From Leishmania martiniquensis (Eukaryota > Euglenozoa > Kinetoplastea > Trypanosomatida > Trypanosomatidae): a stretch of DNA of 25,000 nt. The stretch covers positions 1,090,001-1,115,000 of the forward strand of contig NC_090163.1 of NCBI RefSeq assembly GCF_017916325.1, read 5' to 3'. This document shows, piece by piece, positions 8,599 through 17,599 of the stretch. The notes beneath the pieces were generated by a model, which did not search any database, was not told where the DNA came from, and worked only from the letters and a program-made list of their open reading frames with translations. Position 1 is the stretch's first letter. Each line of letters starts with the position of its first letter. Made by a program: the position numbers and the translations under genes.

Positions 8599-9140
8599 GT
8601 GCGTGGTGTGCGTGTGCGCGCGCGACTTGGGGTGACCCTGCGGAGCCGGAATGGAATAAGAGCAACACGCCGCTGCACTCCTGTGATGGTGGAGAGGGCG
8701 TGCGGCGCGTGTGGGAGACGAAGCGAGAGGCATTGAGGAGGGGGAGCACATACGTACGTACGATGGGCGGATCTGGCAGACACGCAATGTACCAAGACGG
8801 GGCGGAAGGTTTGGCAGCAACGTACGTGACCAGATTACGTTGACCTCCCGAAGACTTAACCGCCCCTCTGCCACCCCTGTATTCTCTTTTACGCCCCCGT
8901 CGATCGGCGGCCTCGGCTGGCGTGTCCCCTTTAGGAATCCGCGAGGCGCGTTGCTCGTGTTGGTTTCCGTTGAGGTGTGGTGCGGGTGCTTCCCTATTCC
9001 GCTATTGTACATGTGTGCAGAGCCCCCCTCCCTCCCCACCTCCACAGATATACACCCGCGTAAAGGAGCAGTGCGCGTCCTTCTCTCTCTCTCCATATGT
9101 GCGCGTGTCCACCGGCTAACATCGAAGGGAGCGCGAGAGG

Positions 9141-9177
9141 GGAGTGGTGGTGGTGGTGGCGGCGGGGGGAGGGGGTA
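9141..9177. repeat. (GTG)n and poly-G run
   Basis: Plus-strand GTG repeats run into G-rich sequence (GGCGGCGGGGGGAGGGGG). It is low complexity, C-rich in the transcript. Confidence 0.6.
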
Positions 9178-9407
9178 GGAGGCAGAGGGCAATGCGAACG
9201 GATCCGGAAGCAGACGGGAGGACATGCCGTCCAAAAGGTCCCATACAAAGACATACAAACTGCGGAGAGACGCAGCGGCGTCAGGCGTCTCTGCAGCGCA
9301 AACGCAGGCGTGTACGCACAGAATGAGGACGGAGGACATCGACTTACCACCATGTGAGCGTGAAACCGTGCGAGTACTCACGCGCAGGGCAACCCACTGT
9401 GGGCCCG

Positions 9408-12400
9408 CTATTCCAGCCGCAGACGGTGCAGATGGAAGCGGAGGTCACGCGTGATGGCTTCAGCGTACTCGACTCGGCCGCGCGTCATCGTCTCCATCTG
9501 GAGGAGCTCGCCCATCTTTTGCCCCACATTGGCGAGCCGCACCAGCAGGTACTCGCGCAGCTGTGTGTCCATGTAGTACGCCTCACTCGTCAGCTTCAGG
9601 TGCCCGAAGAGGTAGTCGGACCACATGGTCTCGGTGCCATATAGTGCGTGCCCGTCCACCAGCAGCGCCCTCGCACCCACTTGCGCCTCTGTCCAAATGC
9701 CTTGGCGAGCGTCCCGCTCGTCTGCCTTCAGCAGGCACATCTGCGCCAAAGGTAGATTCGAGGAAGCGGCGCTGTCGAGACGGGCACCAATCGTGTGGCA
9801 GAGCGCACTCCAGTCCTGATACTGCAGCTCATGGTGCGAGCGAGAGCACTGTAGCAGTGCGTCGGCCAATACAGCCAGGTAGTTACACACAAGACGAGTG
9901 CGGCACACCGTTTCACGCGAGGCAAGGCGCTCCACTGGTGAGAGTGAGGGCAGTTCCAACAAAGGCCGCGCCCATGGGCGTGCGGCAGCGCAGTGTGCCC
10001 GTTCGTTCTTCTCCCTCGCTTCGAGTCCCCATTGAATGAAACAAAGGCTGTTGAAGAACGCATCGTAAAGGTCCGCCGCCGCCCGCCCTTGTGTGCGCTC
10101 CAATGCCGCCCGGCTATCTGACTCCCTTTCCTCGAGTTGGTAGTGGCTGACGCGCTGGGCAGAAGCGTCGCAGTGGCAGATTCGCTTCAGCTCCTGAGCC
10201 TCCTCAGCGATGATGGCCGCGCGCTCACGCAGGCCCATCTTGAAGGACTCGCGCATCTGCTTCAGCGCATGTGCGTTGCGCGCGACGTACCGCTCCCGTA
10301 GAGCAGCGTACTCGCTGCAGCGCACAGCAGCTGCTGCCTTGTCGAGAGCAGCACGGTAGAGAGCCGCGGCATCCTCTGGCGAAGCTGATGCCGTCTCTGT
10401 CTCTGCTGAAGCGCCGCGTTGCCCCAGGCGCACCTGGGCAGACTGCTGTTGCGTCATTGCCAAAACGTGATGGGCAAACTGGACGCATCTCTGCGCTTGT
10501 GCCCACGCATCGTGTTCTGCACGAAAGGATGCGGCCGCAACACCTCTTGCGTGGTTCGCTCCCTGGCCCCCGAGTGAGTGCGTCGCAACGGAAGTGCGCA
10601 TCTCTGCTGCCGCCGACTCTTCCACACACCTGCCTTCCGCGAAGACCGTTCCGCGACGTTTTGGAGACAGGGCGGCCCGGGAGGGGGTCGGGAGCGCCGC
10701 CGCGACCGTAGCGCGCAGGACATGATACTCATGAGTTTCCTGACGAGTGACGCGTAGCCGTGACGTGCGCTCCTCCTGCGCGAGTGCAGCCTGCCGATCT
10801 TGCAGCTCCAACACCGCCATCCGGCCGCAGTGCAGAATGGAGCCGAACAGAGCTGCACGATGACGGTGCTCCGCCTCTCTGTCGCTCAAGCATTGCCGAT
10901 GCGACTTCTCTACGCGCTCAACCGTCGAAACAGACCGCCGGTGCGCTTTGGAGTAAGGTGCCCAGCGTTGCTGACGCCAGTTGTCATATGGTAGCAGATA
11001 CCCGTTCCGCGTGCACGGAGACAGCAGAGACGCCCGCATCGTAGATACTACTGCTGCGCTGTGGTTGGGCTGGCTCTCCAGCACAGCATGGGCCCTCTGC
11101 GCTACCGTGTAGGTGTAAAGGCTCAGCAGTGTGCGGTAGCGGCGAGAACTGGTGGCAGCGATCACCAGCACCGCCAGCGCAGCGCTGACACCATCGGCAG
11201 TGCACGTGCCCTTGTCCTTTTCGCGCGATGCGGTACGCTGCAGGCTGCGCAGATGCCGCTGGCACCGCTCCACAGAATAGTGTCCTGGTAACCTGGCGAG
11301 GCTGCGAGCCAGAGAAGCTCGGCGGTGCTGAGACCACGGCGCAACGCGCTGCATGCGCCACCACCGCTGCACCGTCACTAGCGCATGCATGCACACAGGC
11401 GACCGCACATAGTAGCTCCACAACGAAAACGTCTGCCATGCACCGGGCGCCTCGACGTAGCGAAGCTGCGCCGCCCCCTGCCACCAGTCTAACAGGAGGC
11501 GCTCTTTGGCCTCGTCAAACAGGAGTGCCCTGCGGGCGTACATTTCGCGTATTTTTGCCTCGCATGGCGCCTCGTGAGCCGCCGACAGCGGCGGCGACGG
11601 CGAGACCGTCAGGGCAGGAGGTGCTGACGCCGATGGCCAGATACCGTCAGCAATATCCAAAAGATCGTCCACCGCCAGCGTGAGGGCACGCAATGCCCGG
11701 TACGAATGCGCCGCCAGCTCCAACTCCAGCGCACGTACTTGCTTGGCGGCGTGGTGCATCGCCTGGGCGTCCTGTTGCTGCCGCGCTAGCTCCATGACAG
11801 CTCCCTGGAGCTCCCATGTGTGCTGGGCCGCGCAGAGACCCTGGTGTCCTTCCTCTGCTACTGCCTCGATCGCACGTCGGTCACTTGATTCTTCGCGCTC
11901 GATACGATCTGCGCAGCAGTGGGGCACATCGTCGCATGCTGGTGCCCTCTTCGCCTTGTGTAATGCCTCCAGTCGGTGCGCATTGTCCTCGGTGTGCTGC
12001 TGACGCTCACGCTCCCGACGATGCTGCCACCAAAGTGCGTCGCGCTCCTCCGACTCGATGCAGCGCGTCCTTGCCCTTGAGCGGGCCTCGTTATGGGCGA
12101 TTGTCGTCAGCTGGTCAAGCCACAGAGCGTGCTTGAGCTTGGCCTGAAATACTGCCGCCACGCCGCCAACACAAAACCTCTGCCTTGACGCCGGCACGGC
12201 TTGTTCAGGTGTGTGCACCGCAGGGGCGGCTGGGGTGTACGCATGCGCTCCTGAGCGAACCGAAGGTAATGAGGAGGCCATCGCAGAAGTTGAAACTGGA
12301 GGGTGACAGCTGGCTGCCCACGCTACAGCTACCTCACAAGCAGCGGCCGCGGCTGGAGCCGTCGCTACGGCAGTCGAAGATGGCGTTGCCGTCTTGGCCC

Positions 12401-12440
12401 TGGTGGGCTGCCGAAGCTGGGGAAGGCGCGGCGGGTTCAT
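9408..12440 (-). CDS. Hypothetical 1010-aa helical, Arg/Glu/Ala-rich protein
   Basis: I do not recognise a family. The start is the ATG at 12440 (MNPPRLPQL). The frame opens seven codons earlier at a TTG, which is not a start. An AG-free 155-nt stretch ends with AG at 12452-12451, 10 nt before the ATG. The N-terminus (about 1-90) is Ala/Pro/Ser-rich and disordered-looking. Residues about 100-260 are charged and helical, probably coiled coil (RRERERQQH, ELARQQQDAQAMHHAAKQV). A Pro/Ser linker follows at about 270-295. A Trp-rich patch with VQRWWRMQRV near 360-370 resembles an incomplete IQ motif. More long helices run from about 480 to 1000. No signal peptide or clear membrane segment is present. 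Such proteins in trypanosomatids are often cytoskeletal or flagellar, which here is only inference. Confidence 0.85.
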   Translation of the reverse strand: MNPPRLPQLRQPTRAKTATPSSTAVATAPAAAAACEVAVAWAASCHPPVSTSAMASSLPSVRSGAHAYTPAAPAVHTPEQAVPASRQRFCVGGVAAVFQAKLKHALWLDQLTTIAHNEARSRARTRCIESEERDALWWQHRRERERQQHTEDNAHRLEALHKAKRAPACDDVPHCCADRIEREESSDRRAIEAVAEEGHQGLCAAQHTWELQGAVMELARQQQDAQAMHHAAKQVRALELELAAHSYRALRALTLAVDDLLDIADGIWPSASAPPALTVSPSPPLSAAHEAPCEAKIREMYARRALLFDEAKERLLLDWWQGAAQLRYVEAPGAWQTFSLWSYYVRSPVCMHALVTVQRWWRMQRVAPWSQHRRASLARSLARLPGHYSVERCQRHLRSLQRTASREKDKGTCTADGVSAALAVLVIAATSSRRYRTLLSLYTYTVAQRAHAVLESQPNHSAAVVSTMRASLLSPCTRNGYLLPYDNWRQQRWAPYSKAHRRSVSTVERVEKSHRQCLSDREAEHRHRAALFGSILHCGRMAVLELQDRQAALAQEERTSRLRVTRQETHEYHVLRATVAAALPTPSRAALSPKRRGTVFAEGRCVEESAAAEMRTSVATHSLGGQGANHARGVAAASFRAEHDAWAQAQRCVQFAHHVLAMTQQQSAQVRLGQRGASAETETASASPEDAAALYRAALDKAAAAVRCSEYAALRERYVARNAHALKQMRESFKMGLRERAAIIAEEAQELKRICHCDASAQRVSHYQLEERESDSRAALERTQGRAAADLYDAFFNSLCFIQWGLEAREKNERAHCAAARPWARPLLELPSLSPVERLASRETVCRTRLVCNYLAVLADALLQCSRSHHELQYQDWSALCHTIGARLDSAASSNLPLAQMCLLKADERDARQGIWTEAQVGARALLVDGHALYGTETMWSDYLFGHLKLTSEAYYMDTQLREYLLVRLANVGQKMGELLQMETMTRGRVEYAEAITRDLRFHLHRLRLE

Positions 12441-12927
12441 CCACGCAGTGCTGACATACAAGAAAGTCCACGGAGGGAGGGTGAGAGCGCGGGATAGGGG
12501 ACATGCGCCAACGCGTGTGAAGTATATTGGAATGGGGCGGTGCGCAAAGAGGGGAGGGGTGAGAGAGAGAGACGACGATGGGGCGGCGGGAGGTCAGACG
12601 AGAGATACTAGCGGCGTACGCAACGCGCGGGGTCAGCACAGGGACGGACTCCACCACTTAGCTGCGAGGCCATTCGAGAGGAACAGGACGCTTGCGGGTT
12701 TGGGGCACATTTCAGACGCCGCATTAGCGCGTTGTGGGCGGTGGTGGTCTAACCGATCGGGGAGTGAAGAAATCGCGCATCTGTGGTGCAGAGGGCCGGG
12801 TGGAGAACGGCAAAAAAAAAGGACGAAGCCGCATGTCATGCGCCCGCACACAGTTATGGAGGGGCGCGACACCATCGATGCCGTGGCGTCGCAGGTGATA
12901 AGAGAGCGTCAGCCGACGATGGTGCTG
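12441..12927. other. Short spacer between the RING and 1010-aa genes
   Basis: It contains the acceptor region described separately and the 3' UTR of the RING gene, including a run of nine A near 12811-12819 on the + strand. No gene is visible. Confidence 0.65.
12451..12607 (-). promoter_or_regulatory. Predicted SL splice acceptor of the 1010-aa gene
   Basis: There is no AG on the minus strand from 12607 to 12453. The stretch includes pyrimidine tracts at about 12575-12547 and 12485-12473. The first AG is at 12452-12451, giving a leader of 10 nt to the ATG at 12440. An AG-free stretch of this length is a strong signal. Confidence 0.6.
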
Positions 12928-14409
12928 CTAAAACTGCAAACTTGGCTGCCACAGTCGAGCCTCTCGGCGCGGGAGAAGACGCAGGTGATGCTGCGTGATG
13001 GCTGATGGTGACGCTTTTGGCACGACGGCGGGGCCTGTGGCGGACGATAACGAGGCGGTGGTACGGCCAACGCAGTGCGGTATGAGGTAAGGTACTTCGT
13101 ACGCGCTCTCATCGACGTACGTGCTGCCGTCTTTCATCGGCACCAAGACCGCCTCATTGCCTCCGTCCCTGACGTCCTCATCAGACCCGGTGCTCTCGTC
13201 CACATTGAGCACCATCACCTCTGCAGGAGAGCCGCTGTCGTCAGCATCACTCTCCTCGCCAGAGAGCACTTCCACCACATCCGGTGAGATTTCTCCGTCC
13301 ACGTCAATCGTAGCGTCACCACGGGGGCGCTTGCGACGCGGGGCAGAAGCGGCTTCTGTGCCAGCGTCAGCCCCGCTGATACTTGAGGATCGTGCCTCCT
13401 CGCTGCGCGGTGCCCCTTCGGCGACATGCGAGGGGGCTCTCCGCATATTTTCCGGCCGCACGGATGCGGAGTGCCGGGGTGCGCCGGCGGTGCCGTGGCG
13501 CGTAGAGGCCTCCCGCTGCGCGATGGCTTCGTCAAGGGCGCGCAGCTCCTTCGCGGAGTGGTAGTGCGTGCGCAAGGCGTTCAGCCGTTTTGTACGCCGC
13601 TCAATCATGTGCCGCTCTTTGCGCAGTTCGGCCTGCGCGCGCAGCAGCTGAGGTGTGGCTTGCGCCATGTACAGCTCAAGCTCCGTCACCCCCATATGCT
13701 CCATGGCGAGGGAAGCGACAGCGTTGGAGACAACGGCGCTCGACGGCCCAACGTGGGACTCCGCGTCAAGGAGGCCGCCGCTGTCTGTTAGGCCGGGAAA
13801 GCAGCGCTGCTCCCTTTCCACCTCCGCGAGGTACCTTGCGCGCTGCTCGTGCAGGTTAGCACAAGCACGGGTCAGCTCTGTCACACGTCGCCGCTGGTCG
13901 CATAGGCTACGCAGGCGGTGTAGCACATGTTTCTGAGCTATGTGCACGCGCTTGTACTCAGCCTCGGCGGTCGCTGCGGCTTCCGAAGTGCCCTGGGACG
14001 GCGTGGAGGTCGAATCTGTCGCGTTGGGCCTCACGTTGTCGTTCGTGCTACGCAGGTACAGCGGAATGATCCGCGTGATCGGCGTACAGCATGCCGGACA
14101 CATACAGAAGCCACTCGTGCAACGTGTCCAGCTGATGTGGCCGCGACCTGTGAGCGCCAAGTTGTCTTTATCTGCGCCATCCACGCTCGCCCTACTGCTC
14201 TCTTCGTCAAGAGGGAGGTCGGTGCGATCCATGCCCATCAAGATCTTCCCTCGTCGCCGAATGAATTCAACGCAGCCCATGTGCAGAACATGCTGGCACG
14301 GCAGCAGGAGGCTTGCCCGCTGCGAGCTTTCGGTGCCGACCACTACACCACACTCGCAGCAGTCACAGGCGCTACTGCGAGGGGTAGAGGAGGAGCAGGC
14401 GGAGGCCAT
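12928..14409 (-). CDS. RING-finger protein, 493 aa, with coiled coil and SUMO-interaction-like motifs; probable E3 ubiquitin ligase
   Basis: The N-terminal zinc-binding pattern fits a RING: C17-x2-C20, then C38-x-H40-x2-H43-x2-C46, and C104-x2-C107 (CPAC) after a 57-residue insertion rich in Asp/Ser. The insertion is longer than in typical RINGs. RING proteins usually act as E3 ligases, bringing an E2-ubiquitin to a substrate. Residues about 150-290 are helical and charged, probably coiled coil (RSLCDQRRRVTELTRAC, ELRKERHMIERRTKRL). The C-terminal third is disordered and acidic. It holds a basic cluster RRKRPR (about 358-363), a likely nuclear localisation signal, then hydrophobic-acidic motifs VVEVLSGEESD (378-388) and VMVLNVDES (398-406) resembling SUMO-interaction motifs. 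The start is the ATG at 14409; the next in-frame ATG (residue 44) would destroy the RING. The RING call is good, the SUMO link is inference. Confidence 0.8.
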   Translation of the reverse strand: MASACSSSTPRSSACDCCECGVVVGTESSQRASLLLPCQHVLHMGCVEFIRRRGKILMGMDRTDLPLDEESSRASVDGADKDNLALTGRGHISWTRCTSGFCMCPACCTPITRIIPLYLRSTNDNVRPNATDSTSTPSQGTSEAAATAEAEYKRVHIAQKHVLHRLRSLCDQRRRVTELTRACANLHEQRARYLAEVEREQRCFPGLTDSGGLLDAESHVGPSSAVVSNAVASLAMEHMGVTELELYMAQATPQLLRAQAELRKERHMIERRTKRLNALRTHYHSAKELRALDEAIAQREASTRHGTAGAPRHSASVRPENMRRAPSHVAEGAPRSEEARSSSISGADAGTEAASAPRRKRPRGDATIDVDGEISPDVVEVLSGEESDADDSGSPAEVMVLNVDESTGSDEDVRDGGNEAVLVPMKDGSTYVDESAYEVPYLIPHCVGRTTASLSSATGPAVVPKASPSAITQHHLRLLPRREARLWQPSLQF

Positions 14410-14466
14410 CTAGAAAAAATGACGGCGCACACACACGCGCCGAGGGGGAGAGAGCGCAGGGCGCGA
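14410..14466 (-). promoter_or_regulatory. Predicted polypyrimidine tract and AG directly abutting the RING gene ATG
   Basis: Minus-strand sequence from 14466 to 14412 has no AG. It contains a C/T tract (about 14462-14443) and a T6 run, and ends TTTTTTCTAG immediately before ATG 14409. Use of this AG would give a leader of zero non-SL bases. The next AG upstream is at 14468-14467. Confidence 0.5.
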
Positions 14467-14757
14467 CTTGACCATGCGCGAACAGCGACTCGTGGGTGTG
14501 TGGCTTCGAGGCTCGGTGGAGGACGGAGGTGAGGGTGAGTTAACGGAGGGAGGACACCCGACGCTCACTCACAAACACAATCACGCTCGCGAAGGCCTGC
14601 AGGCGGACGTCTAATAGGCAACTGGAGACTAGCGGAGATACACACACGTACACATATAGGCACACACATAGGGTGAAGTCGATGCCACGTGCGAGGAGCA
14701 CAGGTGAAGTGCAGGATGGCGATACGGAGAGAGGGAGGTCTTCAGCCAGCAAGCAGG

Positions 14758-14795
14758 CAACACACACACACAGACGCAGACACAGACAGACACAA
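14758..14795. repeat. CA / CAGA microsatellite
   Basis: (CA)n passing into irregular CAGA units in the F-box/RING spacer. Confidence 0.75.
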
Positions 14796-15195
14796 GGCAC
14801 CAGCCTCAGTACCAGCCCCACTCGCATGGAATCGTGCGCGCGCGCAGAGAAATATCGAGCTAGCTGCAAGGCCCCTCTCGGATGCGAGCACAGAGCACAC
14901 CGCGCTCGTCACTCTGTGGGCAAGGCAGAAGGCAGCGGGACCCCTCCTCCCCCCGCCCGCCCGCGTGTACGAGTACACCGAGACGTGCATGCCAACGCGT
15001 GTCGCAGCATAGGCAGACACGTTTTCACGCAAAGTCTTTCCTCGGCGCAGCTGCCAGCGCTCTGGTGAGGCGGCCATCAGCCTTATGCTTTCACCAAAAA
15101 AAAATAACAATGCGTGCGAAACAAATCGCTCACACGCCGTATCCTTCGGCCCCGGCGGCGCTCCCACCGAACCACTGCAGCCGGTGAGCGGGTGG

Positions 15196-15220
15196 CACAC
15201 ACACACACGCACACACACGC
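15196..15220. repeat. CA microsatellite
   Basis: (AC)n interrupted once by a G, in the 3' UTR side of the F-box-like gene. Confidence 0.8.
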
Positions 15221-15351
15221 AGAGACGGAGAGAGAAAAGAGACGCATCAATTTTTTTTTACATCAGAGAGAGCGAGTCTGTGCGGGAGGGAAAGGGGAGG
15301 GGTGCGGGGATGGCGTGCAGACACCTGATCGGCACGCACACATGCATTGTG

Positions 15352-16773
15352 TCAAGGAGGAGGAGGAGAACGCACGCGAGCCTCCCCCACCCTTTCTTTG
15401 GCTACACCCCTGCCGTACCGCTTCTTTGGGGCCTCGCTCGCTGTGCCAGCCGACACCGTGTCGCATACGTTGAAGTGGACGAGTGTGGGGGCCATGTCCA
15501 GGAGTGCGTGGAACACCTCAGCTGCCACCTCCGGTCTCTCTTGCACGCCCACCACGGTCATTGTCGTAAGCGCAGGGTAGATGAGTATTTCGCCCGACTC
15601 GGTGCCAGTAGCGCCAAACTTGCATGTTGCGGAACTGTTGCGAGTCTCCGGAGGCTGTTCGGAGATCGCCCCCGAAGCAGTGCCGGCCACAACCGACGGC
15701 AGTGGCGACGTGTCACCGGCCGCACCGCCAGTCCAATCACATGTGCGCTCATTGTGCCGCATGTTGACTAGGAGCTCCGACACACCTGCGAAGATGATAC
15801 CGCGGGCGGGCATGAGGAGCTGCTTTAGAGAGGCCGCCTGCAGCGGCACCCACAGCTTCAGTTGCCAGCGCCGACCCTCCTCATACATGAGCGTGAAATA
15901 GTCCGCCGGCAGCTCCAGCAAAGGCGGAGCGATGGCGCTGGCGGCTGCGTCGAGTATGGGTTCGGGTGGACAGTAGCGGCTACCCACAACCAGCGATGTC
16001 AAGTTGACAAGGCGGCGCCACCACCCTGGCGCCCAGTAGCGCATGAGCTCGGCATCCATCTTGAGCGTGCACAGGGTGCTGGCAGCAGCCAGGTGCAAGT
16101 CGCTCAGCAGGTAGTGGAGCACCTGGGAGTGCCGGGCTTCTTCGAATTGTACGTGGCGAATATCAAGCTCGGTGAGGTATGAAAGCTGCGAGATGAGCTG
16201 CAACACCCACAGCGCCGGCAGGGTGAGGGCGGCGTCGCTGCACTCGCGCTTCACGGCGCTCAGGCAGTCCTCGTGCAGCACAAGTGTCCGCACCTGTACG
16301 CTCCTTGCCCCAAGGAAGCTGCTGAGAGCTCGTCGCACAGACTCCTTCGAGAGGGCAGAGGCGATGGCCATCGTCGGCGTCAGCACGGCGACTTCGAGGT
16401 TCATTGTACGCAAGAGTGCGCGGCGCACCGAGCGGCACGTCTGAGCGAACACTGCCGCACTTCGGCTGATGAGGCCGAGAAACTGTAGTACGCGCTCTAT
16501 CGCTCCATCTCCGACAGCCAACACGTCGTTACGTGGAGAAGGTCGCGGCAACTTTGCCTCCCACTCCTTGCGCAGCAGCTCGTGCGCGTCTGATTTTTGC
16601 TGAGCACGACACAAGGCGCCGAAGGAGGAGAAGCGGGTGACACGGCCTATGGGCCGACCGGCGGCACGACTATCTACAGTGACAAGAGGCGACGCAGACA
16701 TCACGGGTGCGGTGGCCAACTGCACCGCGGCCACTGCGCGGTTTACGCGAGGCCGGGTAGTCCTCACCTCCAT
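15352..16773 (-). CDS. F-box-like protein with possible leucine-rich-repeat region, 473 aa
   Basis: Residues about 86-125 (AVGDGAIERVLQFLGL, then FAQTCRSVRRALLR) match the F-box layout: a short helix with I/L-x3-L-x2-L, an acidic/small turn, then a Cys/Arg/Trp-type last helix. F-box proteins are the substrate receptors of SCF ubiquitin ligases. Residues about 180-270 carry leucine spacing like degenerate leucine-rich repeats (LSYLTELDIRHVQF, LVNLTSLVVGSRY), a common partner of F-boxes. A Gly/Ser/Thr-rich linker follows, then a last repeat-like block (YPALTTMTVVGV), and a tail ending in four prolines encoded by a GGA repeat on the + strand. The start is the ATG at 16773, the first ATG after the acceptor at 16915-16914. 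The F-box match is weak and judged by eye; a plain LRR protein is the alternative. Confidence 0.8.
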   Translation of the reverse strand: MEVRTTRPRVNRAVAAVQLATAPVMSASPLVTVDSRAAGRPIGRVTRFSSFGALCRAQQKSDAHELLRKEWEAKLPRPSPRNDVLAVGDGAIERVLQFLGLISRSAAVFAQTCRSVRRALLRTMNLEVAVLTPTMAIASALSKESVRRALSSFLGARSVQVRTLVLHEDCLSAVKRECSDAALTLPALWVLQLISQLSYLTELDIRHVQFEEARHSQVLHYLLSDLHLAAASTLCTLKMDAELMRYWAPGWWRRLVNLTSLVVGSRYCPPEPILDAAASAIAPPLLELPADYFTLMYEEGRRWQLKLWVPLQAASLKQLLMPARGIIFAGVSELLVNMRHNERTCDWTGGAAGDTSPLPSVVAGTASGAISEQPPETRNSSATCKFGATGTESGEILIYPALTTMTVVGVQERPEVAAEVFHALLDMAPTLVHFNVCDTVSAGTASEAPKKRYGRGVAKERVGEARVRSPPPP

Positions 16774-16913
16774 CGATCAGCCGTAGGTGAGCGGAGAAGG
16801 CAGATTTCTGATGGCGCCGCTTCGCGGGTCGAGTTGTGCTGAAGCACCACACACAAGTGGGATACTGTGCAGCCGGTGATGACTTCGTGTGCGTCTTTGC
16901 GCGCTGTATGCCG

Positions 16914-17024
16914 CTGTAGTCAACAAACGATTACACGGCGTAGTGAGAGGACATGCGCAGGACAAAAAGCGATGAAGAGAGGCGCAGAGAGGAGTTGTCA
17001 GCAGGTGGAGGGGATGAGGATCTG
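16914..17024 (-). promoter_or_regulatory. Predicted SL splice acceptor of the F-box-like gene
   Basis: There is no AG on the minus strand from 17024 to 16916. Pyrimidine-rich sequence lies at about 17000-16968, and AG is at 16915-16914. The resulting 140-nt leader contains no ATG before 16773. Confidence 0.5.
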
Positions 17025-17599
17025 TGAGAGATAAGAAGCCGCGTATTGCTTATTAGAAGCATACGAGTCGACAGCGTCAGCAGCGACTGCGGCGGTGCGA
17101 GCACAGAGACGCAAAAAGCGATTTCGGGGGAGGGGGAGTGCTCACACTGTCTCGCTCACAACCACTATCCAACAGGGGCACGCATCACCACAGCAGCATC
17201 CCACCCTCGCTTCTGCCTCAGTACACTCTGCAGTCGTCTGCAAGAGCTGTGTGAGTGTGTGTACATGACCGCTACATCATACGCGGCACCCGCGGGCTGG
17301 CGAGCCGTGATCGTCGCGAAAATCACCCGCTGGCCACAGGAAGCGGTGGCTACCATCCTGTCCTCTTAACGTGGTGCTCGCGGCAGCCCTTTCAGTCTCG
17401 GAGCCTCCCCGAGCATCAAAGGCTATCTATGTACAAGTTTGGCTGCAAGGCTCGCTCCGAGCTCATGTACGAGCCCATGGAGGGCTATGAGGAGGAATAG
17501 GAGAGCGAGCGGGGAAAGGGGGGAGAGGCGGTAGCGCACGACTAGAGTGCGCATCCTGATGCCTTCGCTCCCTGTGCCCGCCCTACGAGCGGCGCCTAT

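Larger units (their letters stand above)
8061..9407. other. Spacer between the 1010-aa and HSP70-like genes
   Basis: This 1.35-kb stretch has no supportable gene. It includes the HSP70 leader, a TG microsatellite at 8100-8114, a perfect AT-rich inverted repeat at 8573-8598, and a GGT/G-rich run at about 9141-9177. Confidence 0.65.
14410..15351. other. Spacer between the F-box-like and RING genes
   Basis: It is 942 bp with no supportable gene. CA/CAGA microsatellites lie at about 14758-14795 and 15196-15220. Homopolymer runs (A8 near 15097, T9 near 15251) are present. Confidence 0.65.
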
